Assembly (NCBI GenBank): GCA_036873135.1
Contig: JAPTYO010000002.1
Coordinates: 39,113,452-39,177,451, forward strand
Source of the DNA: Clarkia xantiana subsp. parviflora
Taxonomy: Eukaryota; Streptophyta; Magnoliopsida; Myrtales; Onagraceae
Length of the DNA stretch: 64,000 bases
Direction: 5' to 3'
Shown: piece by piece, positions 29,992 through 42,235 of the stretch
Layout of the letters: every line of letters begins with the position of its first letter
Position numbering within the stretch: the stretch's first letter is position 1
Program-made: the position numbers and the translations under genes
The notes under the pieces: model-generated
Database searches by the model: none
Seen by the model: only the letters and a program-made list of their open reading frames with translations
What the model was told of the DNA's origin: nothing

Positions 29992-30830
29992 TTATCCATG
30001 AAATTTCTTCAAATGTCCCCCATTGAATGTGTTTGTAAGGATGTTGCCTTCCGCGTCTTGAAGGTGGTATGCGTTGACATAGGGGATTGAAATAATCTTG
30101 TATGGACCTTCCCACTTTGGAGATAGCTTGTTGATTTGATCCAAATGTGAAAATTCATTCCTTCTCCACACCATTTCGCCCACATGGAATTGTCTTTCTT
30201 TCACCTTCCTGTTATAATATCTTGCAGTCATTAGGCGCATACGTGCTTGGGTTTGCTCCGCGTTTCGTCTTCTTTCATATGCCAGATCCAAGTCTAGACA
30301 CATTTCTGCTTCGTTGGCTTGGTGATCGAAGTGAGTTGTGCGATATGATGAGACAGCAATTTCGATTGGGGCTACTGCCTCTGTTCCATATACCAGGTTG
30401 AATGGTGTTTCTCTTGTTGACTCTTTTGGAGTTGTGCGCACAGCCCACAAGACGCTGCTAAGCTCTTCTGCCCATCCTCCCTTCAAGGCGTGGACTCTTT
30501 TCTTAAGACCATCCTGGACAATCTTGTTGGCGGATTCGACTTGTCCATTTGTTTGGCATGACACACTGATGCAAAACGGTGGTCTATGTTGAGTCTTTCA
30601 CATAATGTCTGGAGTCTAGAGCTTCTGAATTGTGGTCCATTATCGCAGATAAGTACTTTTGGGACACCATAGCGTGCAATCATATGATTTCGGATAAAAT
30701 CCATTATTTGCGCATCCGTTGTTCGTGCTAATGCCTTGGCCTCGATCCACTTGGAGAAGTAGTCGATGGCTACCACGATGTACTTGGTTTGCCCCTTGGA
30801 TCTTAGAAGTGGGCCCACCAACTCGATGCC
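29992..30830 (-). pseudogene. B integrase, catalytic and C-terminal parts
   Basis: After a TGA at 30833-30831 the frame continues with GIELVGP, in which the first catalytic aspartate seen in A1 and H (GIDLVGP) is glutamate. CDNGPQF gives the second aspartate. A frameshift near 30560 follows, and the remaining frame has NGQVESANK with the catalytic glutamate, RYYNRKVKERQF and ends GGHLKKFHG. So besides the stop, the active site itself is altered. Confidence 0.87.
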
Positions 30831-32162
30831 TCATTGTGCAAAGGGCCAGGAACTTGCTATTGGACCCAGCTCTGTTGAGAGTGCCGTTATGTTCCTTGAG
30901 TATAATTGGCAAGATTCGCATTCTGCGACCAAGTGTGTTGCTTGGTTCTTCATTGTTGGCCAATAGTATCCCAAATTAAGCGCCTTGCGGATTAAGGATC
31001 TTGCCCCCTCGTGACAAGCTGCTTGGCCTTCATGTAACTCTTTCAACACTGTTTGGCCTTCTGGGAAGGTTATGCACTTTAGGTATGGAGTTGAGAATCC
31101 TATCTTGTACAGCTGGCCTTTGATCAACGTGTAATTGACAGCGATTCTTCTAATTTTTTGTGCTTTAACTCTGTCCTCCGGGAGTACGTTGTATGTGAGA
31201 TATGCCAGGGTTGGAGTCATCCATGTTGGCTCTAAGTTGATGTTTAACACTTCTAACTTGTCGATTACGGACATGATCCTTTTTTCGACGAAATGCGTTT
31301 CTCTGCCTTGCTCCTTTCCTTGCGCAAACTTGCTTAAAGCGTTTGCTTCTTGATTTTCTTCCCTTGGCACGGATGTTATGTTGAAAGTTTCAAAGCTCGT
31401 TATGAGCTCTTTTGCTTGACCCAAGTACTTTTGCATGTTTTCCGAATTGGCCACGTATTCGCCTTTGACCTGATTTACGACTAGCTGTGAATCGCACTTG
31501 ACTCTTAAGTGTTTGACTCCGAGTCCTTTTGCAATCCTCAATCCTGTTATCAAGGCTTCGTACTCTGCCTCGTTGTTTGTTGCTCTGAATCTTAGGCTTA
31601 GAGCATACTTCAATGGTTCTGAACCGTCAGGTGGTATTTGGAGAAATCCCGCGCCCGATCCTCCTACATTTGAGGAACCATCAGTGTACATTTGCCACAC
31701 TTCGATGTGCTCCTCATTTTGTTGTGTTCCGTCTTGAGTGTCAGTTTCTGGAGTTATTCCTGTGAACTCTGCGATGAAGTCAGCCAATGCTTGACCTTTA
31801 ATTGCTGCTCGCGGTGCAAAGTGAATGCGGAATTCACTTAGCTCAACTAACCACTTAGTTAGCTTTCCTGACATGTTTGGCTTTGGCAGGATGTGCTTCA
31901 GGGGTTAGTCTGTTAGGACTGTTATTTCGTGTGCATGGAAGTATGGCCACAACTTCCTTGCTGCTACTATGAGAGCGTACAGGTACTTCTCGATCGGCAT
32001 ATAATTCACCTCGTACTTTGCCAGGATTTTGCTCACGTAGTATACTGGAAGCTGTGTAGTTACTTTTTGTCTGACAAGCACCGAGTTGACTGCGGTGTTG
32101 CTTACGGATATGTATTGGTAGAGTGGTCCGCCTTGTATTGGTTTTGCTAACGCTGGGAGCGT
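30831..32162 (-). pseudogene. B RNase H, second RNase H and integrase zinc region
   Basis: This is the same frame as the upstream RT. The first RNase H region contains a TAA at 31907-31905 inside VLTD-PLKH. The second RNase H keeps MYTDGSSN, NNEAEYE, KCDSQLVVNQ and EANALSKFA, where asparagine replaces the aspartate found in A1 and H (EADALSKFA). The integrase HHCC region is complete here (HEGQAACHEGAR ... CESCQ). The frame ends at the TGA at 30831. Confidence 0.87.
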
Positions 32163-32931
32163 TCACAGGTGCTGCTTCAATTGTTGAAATGCTTCTTCAC
32201 ATATCGGCGTCCACTCGAACTTCTTGTTTGCCCGCAGCACTTGGAAAAAGGGAAGAGCTTTGTCTTCTACCCTTGCCAGGAATCGGTTAAGAGCTGCTAA
32301 ACGACCATTTAATTGCTGGACCTCCTTGTGCTTCTTGGGAGACTCCATTTCTTCTATCACCTTTACTTTTTCTGGGTTTGCTTCGATTCCTCTCTCGCTG
32401 ACCATGAATCCCAAAACTTTTCCCGACCGCACGCCAAAGGCACATTTTGTTGGATTTAGCCTGACTTGAAATTCTCGCATTCTTTTGAACACCGTGCGGA
32501 GGCTATCAGCATGGTTACGCCTTTTTGTCGACTTTACGACCATGTCATCAACATATGCTTCCATAGTCTTTCCGATCATATCTCCGAAAATTATGTTGAC
32601 CATACGCTGGTATGTTGCCCCTGCATTGATTAGCCCGAATGGCATGACCTTGTAATTGTAGATCTCGCTATCTTTGTAGAATGCGGTATGAGGTGCATCT
32701 TCTTCTGCCATTAGGATTTGTTTGTATCCTGAATATGCATCCATTACTGACATTAACTCGTGGCCCGCGGTAGCATCGACCAGCTGGTCGATTCTTGGAA
32801 GAGGATATGAATCTTTCGGACATGCATTGTTAATATCTCTGTAGTTGATGCACATTCTCATCTTGCCATTAGGCTTGGGCACCAAGACTGGGTTTGCCAC
32901 CCATGTTTGGTATCGCTATTCTTCAATAAAG
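32163..32931 (-). pseudogene. B reverse transcriptase
   Basis: Continuous RT from RYQTWVANPVLVPK through CINYRDINNACPKD, MDAYSGYKQ and AYVDDMVVKS (YVDD near 32543-32554) to FQQLKQHL. It ends at a TGA where A1 reads arginine (CGC), so a C-to-T change is likely. Except for the stops at both ends it is open. Confidence 0.9.
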
Positions 32932-33491
32932 CCTACGTTTAGCAATTTTCCAACATCCTCTCGTATCGCCAACTTCTTGTCTCCTCCCAATGGTCGTAAT
33001 TTTTGTGCTACCGCTCTGGATCCTGGCTTGATGTTGAGTTTGTGAGAGATCACTTTTGGGCTTATTCCCAGCATGTCGCTTGGTGACCAGGCGAAGAGCT
33101 CCTTGTATTCTACTAGGAGTGCCTTGATTTCTATCACTTCATCTTCTGACAGTGATACCCCTACTCGGACCATCCTGTCTGGTTCATCTATCTTGACTTC
33201 TTCCAATGCTTCAACCGGAGCAGGACGTGCATGATCCATTATTGGGTCTTCATCAATGACGGGGACTTTGCTACTATCCGTCTTGACATTATGCTGGAGT
33301 GCAACCTTGTAACAATCTTTTGACAGCTGCTGGTCCACTTTAACTTCACCAATTCCTGCTTTTGTTGGAAATTTGATCTTCTGGTGTGATGTTGTCGCTA
33401 TCATGCCCCACTTGTTCATGGTTATGTACCCTAGGATTCTGTTATATGCGTCAAACTTCTCCATGACCACGAACGGAACGTCTATTTGGAT
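32916..33491 (-). pseudogene. B protease end and protease-RT linker
   Basis: It has ILGYITMNKWGM, SHQKIKFPT and GEVKVDQ as in the other elements, then the WSPSDMLGIS linker. It ends with FIEE followed by TAG (32918-32916); A1 has TAA at the same codon. Confidence 0.82.
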
Positions 33492-34013
33492 TTATTGTTC
33501 TCCTTCCCCCATGATGACTGGCAGGGTTATGACTCCTAACGGATAGCTTGCATCTCCCATGAATCCCACTAAGGGTGAGTTCATTCTTTTGACGTGCTTC
33601 TTTCTTCCAAGGGCTAGGATGATGGCCTTTGTAACGACGTTAGGCGAACTTCCACCATCCACCATCACGCGCTTGACGTCCATGCCATCAATTGTCATGG
33701 TTATAACTAAAGCATCAGTATGTGGGTACACATTGTGCTCTTTGTCTTTTGATGAAAAACCAACGACGTCTTCTACGGGATCCTCCTTCATGACAACATC
33801 TATCTTGACGGCATCTTCCATGATAACGTCCTCTATGTCAATATTTTAGCATATGCGCTTTGTCTGGGCAGCGTATATTCCACGTTCGTAGGACGTCTCT
33901 CCTCCGGCTCCGAGGCCTCCGTGGATCACGTGCACATTTATCATCTTTTCTGGTTGACTTCTTGTCGGTTTCGGCCTGTTTGCACCCGCCTTTTTCGTAT
34001 GTCTGCCTGTCAT
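33492..34013 (-). pseudogene. B Gag stub fused to protease
   Basis: The start is ATG at 34013 (MTGRHTKKAG). About 25 basic residues lead straight to HVIHGG and then to protease with VDGGSSPNVV, PLVGFMG and ITLPVIMG. As in A1, the Gag core is gone, but the junction differs, so the loss looks independent. A TAA at 33848-33846 and another at 33494-33492 interrupt the frame. Confidence 0.82.
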
Positions 34014-34046
34014 AGCTTGCGGTATAGAACAACTTTTTTCTCGAAT

Positions 34047-34064
34047 CACGCTGACGGTTCCAAG
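34047..34064 (-). other. B primer-binding site, degraded
   Basis: On the minus strand TTGGAACCGTCAGCGTGA follows the LTR end; compared with A1 it has lost the GCGCC core. Confidence 0.65.
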
Positions 34065-34704
34065 TGTTGAGATCGTTTTCCACTTGGGATATCTCGAACT
34101 ATTTTTCAGGGACCTCGAACCTCGATCCACGAACTAACTTTTGGCTTCGACCTCGAACCTCGAACTACCCTCGATCTTTTTCTCAATCTTCTAAACACCG
34201 GGCCCTGCAGAGCGGGCGATAACCAGCTTGGAGAGGGGGGCTGGTGCTGGTTGTGCCCTCTCCGATGCTAAAGTCAGTATTTTTTAGAGAGAGAAAATTC
34301 TAGAGAGAGGTTAGAGCACAAATAGGCAATTCTCCAAAGTTTCGAGTTAATCTGTTGAAATGGGAGATCCATGCCCCTATTTATAGAAAACCTGAGAACT
34401 TTGCCCGGTGTGATGTCGGTATACAGGAAAGCGCTTACCGAGATCGAGATTAGCTATATGTGCGCTAACTTCACGTACATAGAAAAATAGGCGTATACGC
34501 GTGGTACAAGTCGGTAACCCGGACCGTGTCGATATTCGACACGGTCTGGATTGCCTTCGCAATCTGGAGATCCTTGGTTCGGGTGCGACGCGCATCCGAA
34601 CCGTTTTGACCCATGGTGACTGCGGTAGGGTCCGTTTTGTGGTTGTAGCGTGTTTGCGAGGTCCGAAACATAAATACGAACTCGATTTGAACAGATATCC
34701 AACA
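34065..34704 (-). repeat. B 5' LTR (640 bp)
   Basis: Starts TGTTGGATAT at 34704 and ends CTCAACA at 34065 on the minus strand. A palindrome with CCGGACCGTGTCGA/TCGACACGGTCTGG lies at about 34518-34552 in U3. TATA is at 34378. The R region has GGAGAGGGGGG and CCCTCTCC (34230-34265). Confidence 0.88.
34378..34385 (-). promoter_or_regulatory. TATA box of the B 5' LTR
   Basis: TATAAATA on the minus strand, about 320 bp into the LTR and about 130 bp after the palindrome. Confidence 0.7.
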
Positions 34705-36103
34705 GTCTCTGTCCGAGCTGATTTGCTCCGGCTTAATCGAATTGATTTGTAATCAGTTTCGGTTTTTGAAAGTCCACTCTTTCCCTTTTGTTCGTTTCCT
34801 ATCTTTAAATTGATCGAAGCGATACTTGCAATATATTTTTATGCCAAATTTGCTCGAATTATAACATGATCATACGAAAGGTGTAACATTTATGTCGATT
34901 TTTTGAGTAAATACCTCGGCTCAAAATTGTGTATCCTTTCGAGCAAATATGTTGATATTTTTTCTTGTTTTGTATTTTGAATTGGTTTGCTTGTGTATGC
35001 CTTTACATCGTTTGGTCCATGAATTGATACTTGGACTTGATATGATCTTGTTAACTGTGGACGTGGGATGTTGAGTCTCTTGTCGATGGCGTCGCGTAAT
35101 ACGCCTGCATATGAATTTTTTAGTTTATAAAATTCAGCATGTATGTATTTTCCCCCGAAATAGGCTTGTTCATATGTTAGACGTGAGGTATTTAGCCTTG
35201 TGTCGATGGTGTTGTGCGATACGCCTATGTATAATCTGTGATCGTTAGATAAAAAAATAAACATTTTCCCCTGAAGTAGGCGTTAGCATCATAAGTATGA
35301 GATATACTCATTTTTGCTCATTGCATAATACTGATACGTAGTAGACGTAGGAATAATCATTTTGTCGTTGCCCCCGATAGGTGTATAGTCATAGACGTAG
35401 GGATTTAACCCTTTTCGTCATTGCCCCCGAAGTAGGCATATAGTCGATGTAAGGACTAACCCTTTTCATCTCATATGTATGATAATGCACCCGAATTAGG
35501 CGTAATAGTCGTTTGAGACATAAGATGTTGAACCTCATACATAGGTCATTTTTTGTGATGTATGGGAGGTATGACGTTTTTGGTGTAGACGCAATACCCT
35601 TTGTATGTTGGTTGTTGTAGCATGTCGATGGTGTATCATACGCATATTGAACATAGGTAGTTCCTTGCCCCCGTAATAAGTGTAGAAGGAGTGTAACCTC
35701 TTAGGATGTATTTAGGAGATGTGCTACCCCCCTCTTGAGTATAGGAGCTATGTTGCCTCCGTGATGTATGTGGATAGTATACGACTCCTTAGGATGGACT
35801 TGAGAGGTTTGCTACCCCCCTCTTGAGTATAGGAGGTACGTTGCCTCCGTGATAGGTGAATAAAGTATGCAACTTCTTAGGATGCACTTGAGAGGTTTTC
35901 TACCCCCCCTCTTGAGTATAGGAGGTACATCGCCTCCGTGATAGATGTTGTAATCATTTGTCGGGAGAACAACTTTTAAGATTTTATAAGTGTTGATGAG
36001 CCTCCTTTTTTCATTGTAGGTTGCTCGTGCTTATTTTCTTTGAAACTTTGTTTTTTGGTGTGGGCTTCTTCATCATTACCCTGTGATTACTGTTGTCTTC
36101 ATC
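34705..36103 (+). other. E spacer upstream of the antisense gene, with repeats
   Basis: No gene. Repeats with GCCCCCGA.TAGG.GTA (35360-35510) and a tandem of three 88-bp units (35700-35960) with CTTAGGATG, CTACCCCCCTCTTGAGTATA and GCCTCCGTGAT. AT-rich otherwise. It continues the leader region of the E antisense gene from 14794. Confidence 0.5.
35700..35960 (+). repeat. 88-bp tandem repeat in E (3 copies)
   Basis: TTAGGATG starts at about 35701, 35789 and 35877, each followed by TACCCCCCTCTTGAGTATAG and TTGCCTCCGTGAT or a one-base variant. Confidence 0.8.
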
Positions 36104-38535
36104 ATGAGTAAGTCTCCTTTAATTAGAGATCCCGTTGTTATTTTCCCTGATCGCAATTGGACATCGGATTCTAGTGAGGACTGGGATGTCTCTGTTAGGT
36201 CTGATTCGGTCTCTGAGTTTTAGCCGGTGTCTGATACTGAGTTAGGGAACTTACTTGATACTGGTTTATAGTTTTCTTCCGAGGCGGTATTCGATTCTGA
36301 GACCTCGTCTGACACAGAGGATAGTGATGAGTCAGCGCAGGGGTCTGCTGCTCCAACCGAGTTAGAGTCAGCCGACTATGTTGAGCATCTAGAACGAAGG
36401 TATTCTAGGAATATCCTTCGTGCTAAGGAGTATCACTGTCACATCACCTTGGCTGGGTTGAGCGATGTTGATGAAGCTGTATATTCTTTCGATTATTGCC
36501 AAAAGTAAAAGATAGGAGATGTTACCGTACCTACTCCTGGCATGGCCGCATTATATGCCATCTAGGTGCGCAGTGGACTGCGCTTCCCTTTCTGCCCATA
36601 TCTTCTGGAGTTGTGTCGTTATTACGGAATATATCCTCTTGATCTTGCTCCGAACGCCATTTGAGCTTGGGTTGGTTTTTGATTTCTTTGTTTTCGTCAA
36701 GGTTGGAACTACTCCCTCCTTTTTAGGTGCTTCTTCAGGCTTCTGTTTCACAAGTTGACCAAGATGTTCACTATAGTCACTCGGTTTCCTTCATATCTGA
36801 AGTCGAGCTCTGGAGATGAGGCTGAATTTGCATGGAACAATCGTATTCGCTTTGTTGCTCCCATTGATAGGTCGAGCAAACAGTGGAGGAACCACTATCT
36901 TTCTATCAGGGACGATCAATCCCCCTGGCAGGCGGATCATTGTTCTATCAAGGATTTTGCTATGGAAATTTTTTAGCTTTCTTCATCTGATAGGAAGACG
37001 GTTAGAGCTATATATGCATTTCTTCATTTGAGTCGGATTTACGTGGGGCGGGCATTTTACTAATGCCTTATTTGGTATGCCACTGAACTTCTAATTTTTA
37101 CGTTGTTTTTGCATTTTCCTTTGCAGATTTGTTTGTTGACCAAACCTCCCGATCTCAGGTGGGCGTCTCCACCCGAGATGCTACCTCGTCTTCAAAGAGA
37201 AAGGCGCCGCAAGATGATGTTCCTCGCGCTCCTAAAGTGTCTAATCCCTCCGTGGTTATTAAGGCTCCTAGTATGTGGTCATTCAATTGTTGCATATGTT
37301 GTATGTTGCTTTTTTCGCTTACTCTTATGCTTTTTTTGTTGTGTTTGCAGGACCTGCTACTCCAGCAAACAAAAGTCCCGTGCCTAAGCTGAAGAGGTCT
37401 TCTTTTGAAGTTGGATCCTCGAAGGACCCTTCTTGTGTGAAGGAGAAAGTGATCAACCTTGAAGAATCCCCGAAGTCCCATTCTTGCTACAAAGAGAAGG
37501 TGGTTATCGACAAGGGTAAAGGTCTTCCAGTGGAGGCGGGAATCGCTCCAGACGATGGTGGTTTATCCAATCCGCCTGTTCCCGACCCGAAGATGCCTCA
37601 TGCAGGTATCTCTTTGTTTCTTTTTCTTCTATCTTCATATGTGTTATGTGTTATTCATGTGTTGATATGTAGGTCGCATGCGTCTTCCCAAGCTATCCCG
37701 AAGGGACTTGATTCTTCCTTTGAAGGGCGATGTTTTTGGCTTGGCGTGGAAGCCTTATGCCTCTGTTGGTGAATACAACTTTGATCATTTGCCTACTGTA
37801 TGAACTCCCGAGATTGGAGTGCGCATGCTGAATGTGTTTGTTGCTCCTCGTGATCATAGAGTCGTGCCCGATAGCCGCTTTGTTGCGAATACTTATGTTC
37901 GAGAGTCATTGTCTCGGTTTGCCCCCGTAAGTCCATTCGCTTATCTTTTGCATATCATGTATCTTCATTCTTTGATGTTTACTCTTTTTGTTTCAGGTTT
38001 GTTTCCGACATGGTGAACATGCCATCCTTCGTTGTCGAGCTTGTCGAGAAAGTTTAAGTTTAGCAATGTGTCTCACTATGATTCTGACATTGAGCTTGTC
38101 GAAGGTCGTATTGCCTCTCTCGAAGCTGACATTGCTCGCCTTCACAAAGAAAGAGAGAGTGCTGATATTACGGCAAAGGAGCGTGTGGAGGCTGCTCTTG
38201 CTGGTGCCTAAAAGGAGGAGATTGCTCGAGGTATCGAGGAGTATAAGTCATCTCCTGAGTTTTCGGAGGATGCCACGAAGAAGTGTCTGGGTATGCTTTA
38301 TGACTTTGGTGAGGATCTTGTTACGAGGATTTACGGGACAGACCCTTTCTTTGATTCCGGTAGTCTTGTAGACTTTGCCGGTTTTTCATCTAGCCATGTG
38401 GAAGCGCTAGTTGGTGAGGAGGACGCCCACTCAGGTGATGATGAGCATCAGTCATCTTCGACTTCTTCCGGTTCTGGTTCGAATTCTGCTCCTTCCACTC
38501 ATGAGGGTGGGAACGCTTCTATCACGTTCGTTTGA
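36104..38535 (+). pseudogene. E antisense additional gene, longest form, broken
   Basis: ATGAGTAAGT at 36104 opens an acidic N-terminal stretch. A domain with VPTPGMAAL, SGLRFPFCPYLLEL, PLDLAPNAI, AWVGF and FRQGW follows; it resembles the plant 'putative gypsy type transposon' family (PF04195), to be tested. Later exons are 37127-37270, 37351-37605, 37673-37926 and 37997-38535 with GT..AG introns. They carry a basic linker, the LKGD-W.P domain, a coiled coil and an acidic serine-rich end. Several in-frame stops (such as after VSEF) show decay. It runs antisense to E. Confidence 0.72.
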
Positions 38536-40592
38536 TTGGCAGATGTATCTATCCTTTATGTACATAGTCGTTTCACTAGACTTATTTTTTTATGTTTGGC
38601 TTGTTATGTTGGTAGTTGGGCATGCTTCCCTCTGTTTCATTTAGAGAGAACTGTCTACCTTAGTAGTTGGACGTATGTATCGTTCTTAATGCTTTGCATG
38701 AGCCCTGTCTGAAAACATCTAGACATTATGTTTATGTAAATATATGTAGTCTTTCATACCTTTGTTTGCATATGTGCCTTTTGTTAAGCTATACTAGCTT
38801 TTGGCGAATTGTTTCACGACATATTATTGCTTGTAGATTATTCATCGTTTCTTGTCGAGGTTGCCTTTATTTTTTCCCTTTGAACATGGGCGTAATATCA
38901 CTCATTGTCTAGCCGGTTAACATCCGGGTGCAATGTTTTTGAAATTATCATTCACTAGTACGTTGCGACTATGCGCGTTGTACGTGATGTTTTTTTAAAT
39001 CAACAAATAATAGTATCCGGCGCTGTGCGCGTTGTTGCCCCTCTTGGTGTTTCCAAGGCATGACGTGTTGTAAGAGTGTTTTTCTCTAGATTTCGTTACT
39101 ATTCGATGCCTCGATATATTGTTATGGAAAGAAACGACTTGCGAATTTCGATGTTTTTATTACCGCATATTTGATCCCTCGTGATAGTGTTGTTGCAAGA
39201 CGCTACTTGCTAGTATCAGATGCGTGTTAACTGTTCCTTGATGAATCAAGGTAACGTTGTGGCAAGACATTACATGTTGGATTTGGTTCGTTTTAAGCCG
39301 CTTACTCAATGCCTTGAGATAGCGTTATGGCAAGACACGACTTGCGATGTGCACTTTACCGCTTATTTGATAAATCGATGTAGCGTTATGGCAAGACCTT
39401 ACTTCCTGAATTCGGTACGTTTTAAACCACTTACTCAATGCCTTGAGATAGCGTTTTGGCAAGATGCTAGTTGCTACCTAAACATGCTACTACAAAAGTT
39501 AGTGCGTTTTCCGCCTCTTGGTATCCCAAGATGTGGCGTTAAGGCAAGACGTTACTTGCTGAATTTGGTACGTTTTACAACCGCTCACCTGATGCCTTGG
39601 AGTGGTGTTTTGGCAAGGCACTACTTGGGAATGCATTTTTCCGCCGCTTGGATGTCCAAGGTACGACATTGTTGCAAGACGCTACTTGCAATTTTGATGC
39701 GTTTTTTACTTGTAAGACCATTACTTGCCTTTTCCGAAATAAGGTCGCTACACGGTGGGCTTCGCCGCCGTGCATTTGTGTTAACGATTTGTTGGCTTGA
39801 TAAGTTCAAGTCGACGTTACGGCAAGACACAACTTGCAATATTTGGCGTGTTTTAGGAGTGTATGTCAAGTATCTCAATGCGACTTGCCTCTTCATCGGT
39901 CTAGCGCAAATGTCTGTGCGGTATGTTTATCAGTGGTAAATCCTTGCTACTTGGTACTCAGACCATAGTAGGCGAGACATAATAGTGCCAATATGGCTTG
40001 ATTTACGAGATGACTGTGCTACTTGGTGTTATACCCAAAGTAGTCACGTCTTTTAATAGTATCCATCCGGTTTAAAATCTGGAATGATTATGCTACTTGG
40101 TGTTATATCCAAAGTAGTCATGTCATAAAATAATATTTTTTCGGTGTACGATCCGATAGGACTTTGCTACTTGGTGGTATCTTCCTAAGTAGCACGCCAT
40201 TTGGTGTTACACGAGTGTGCGACTTGGTGTTTTTTCGTAAGTAGCCACGTCATTTTATAGTATCCCGCTCTTGGGTGATCAGTCCAGAGCATCTTGAATT
40301 ATACAAACCCAGGTCTTTTTAAGACCTTTCTTCACTTGGTGTAAGACAGAGGTTGTTGCTGGACCTGCCTACCCTTATATATGAGTCCTTACTTGGTGAT
40401 ATTTCCAAAGTAGGACGTCAGTTGTGCACAACCTGTTCCCGTCATAAAAAACTCATAACTTAGTCATGCATAGTATATACAATACGGAGTTCGTGGATCT
40501 CCGGCAGGATCAATGTTTTGAAAAACCTGGAAATGAAAACTACTCAGTGCACCTCCTTGAGAGGAATTCATTATTAACTATGAAAGATAGAT
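38536..40592 (-). other. E spacer with diverged tandem repeats and hairpins
   Basis: From about 39050 to 39850 the phrase GTTATGGCAAGAC..ACTTGC recurs at intervals mostly of 61-69 bp, with TGCCTTGAGATAGCGTT twice, 130 bp apart. From 40020 to 40260 ACTTGGTGTTATA.CCAAAGT and related hairpins recur. An open frame at 39220-39939 lies in the repeats and is not accepted. Confidence 0.55.
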
Positions 40593-41442
40593 AGTAGGAT
40601 AATGATAATGTTTCATGTTGACACAACCCTCCTTTTGTGATGCTCTATCCAGAGTGTGAGGCACCACGTATTCCTGCAGCCAACCCTGGCGGATCAGGCA
40701 TTCGACTTCGATTTTTAGCACCATGCATTTGTTGGTGTGATGCCCCCATGTTTCGTGGTGTTCGCACCATTCTTCAGTGTTGGTTCCAAGGAATCCTCTG
40801 TCCATCTGGCTCGGAGGCGATACTAGGTACCAGAGTCACTCCTTATATGGTTGTTCCAGGCTCGTATTCAGTGGTGTGAACCCCACTCTTGCTCCTGTAA
40901 GGTTAGAAAACACCTCATTCTCCTCATCCATGGGGTTGGAGTATTCTGACCTTGCATTGGCCTCTTCTTCATTTTCTGAATGCGAGTACTCTAACTCTTC
41001 ATTACCTCCCTCTTCGGTCATAAGACCATATGCTTTTAACTCATCTTCTTCTCTTTTCATCGCCTCATCTAGCTGTCCTCGCAGCTGTCTCATTTGTTGT
41101 TATCATCATAATTCCATACATACCGCCGAAATATTCAATATGCGATGCATTTAAGTTTCTGAAAAAGGTTCGAATGACCTCTCCTCTTAATGCATGTAAA
41201 GGGGCGGCGTTCTTTGAAAATCGTGCAAAGTAACTCCTTATAGTCTCGCCTTGGCGTTGGCGGATGTTATTGACATAGTGGAATCCCCGATCATTTGACA
41301 TTTTTCGTCTTCTTTCCCAGCGTTCTTCCGCTGTTTCGGGTCTGTCCACTTGTCTTTCTTCTATTGGGATCCGTTTTGTTTCTACCTTTTCAACTAGTAA
41401 TCTCACACATAGTTTGTAGGCTATCTGTTTGCTTAGACGCAA
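40593..41442 (-). pseudogene. E second Gag module (capsid C-terminal part plus zinc knuckle)
   Basis: It lies after protease, where RT is expected. It has GETIRSYFARF, EVIRTFFRNLN and EYFGG, which match the C-terminal half of a Ty3-type Gag, then an acidic linker, VGFTPLN and a knuckle WCEHHETWGHHTNKC. D carries the same module in the same place (SYFVRLATV, VRAFFRNLR, EYFGG, VHFTPLK, WCEYHKNWGHRTNKC). It is broken by frame changes between the parts. It is distinct from E's first Gag at 54705-56700. Confidence 0.75.
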
Positions 41443-41574
41443 TGGTTGGCAGTATGCCCATTTTTTGATCGCACTCCGCCTTTTCCAGCTTTGCAGATGC
41501 TATCTTCTTTTGCTTGGTGATGACACCATTGCAACACTTCGGCCTTCTTGGGCTTCTCTCCTCATTACATTGAC

Positions 41575-42235
41575 TTAGCACTTCCGTGCTGATGTCTGAT
41601 CGCCTAAAACCTCTCCTACTCCGTATGGAGTTATGAATTTCAGCTTTTGGTGAGCTGTGGAGGCCACCATGACATAAGGATTGATCGTCATTCTTCCTAG
41701 TATACCGTTGTAAGAGCCAAGTTGGTCTACAACAACAAAGTTCACATTTGTGTGTTTTTGCAACCATCCTTGCCCTGGGGTTAGTGGCAGCACTATAGTT
41801 CCCAAATGATACGTTGAAGTTCCGACGAAGCTTACCAACGGGAAGTCGACCGGAGTTAGGTCTGTCAGGCCTTTCCCCAATTCTTTCAAGACTCGAACGT
41901 GAAGGATATCAACTGAACTTCCTCAATCTACGAGTATTCTCTTGACATCATAGTTGGCTATCTATGTTGTGATTACGAGAGCGTCATCATGAGGGAACAG
42001 TATGTGTTCCATATCTTTTTTGGAGAATTGAATGACCATGTCATCCTCTTCTCTCAGTCTCTTCCCTCGGAGTGACATATTATCAACTTGAGATGCGTAC
42101 ACCTCTCCTGCATTGGACAAATGCCCACCAGCCATTCCTCCATGTATGACATTGATTGTGCCCCTCTTAGGTGGAGGTGCATTATCATCCATATTTTCAA
42201 TTCCCTTGTTCTTTGGTTGTGGCACCGGTGGTGGT
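41575..42235 (-). pseudogene. E protease
   Basis: The segment starts at the D insertion with proline-rich text, then INVIHGGMAGG, HDDALVITT, a stop, and KRILVD-GSSVDIL, where TGA replaces the expected glycine of the active site. PLVSFVGTSTYHLGTI, GSYNGILGRMTINP and HQKLKFITPYGVGEV follow. It ends soon after DQTSARKC, with frame changes, before the second Gag module. Confidence 0.82.
42231..42235. other. Target-site duplication of D, left copy
   Basis: GTGGT, repeated at 54705-54709 on the other side of D. Confidence 0.92.

Larger units (their letters stand above)
14795..34704 (-). mobile_element. Ty3/gypsy Tat-lineage element B (split by A2)
   Basis: From right to left it has a 5' LTR, primer site, gag stub-protease-RT-RNase H-integrase, spacer, antisense gene, leader, [A2], polypurine tract and 3' LTR. 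Pol lies in one frame over nearly its full length with six stop codons and one frameshift. The left boundary is the limit of LTR homology and may be up to about 45 bp further left; I could not confirm the target duplication (right flank GTCTC). Confidence 0.85.

Noticed and set aside
39220..39939. 239-codon frame in the E spacer
   Set aside because: It lies across diverged tandem repeats, and the translated repeats show no protein-like conservation.
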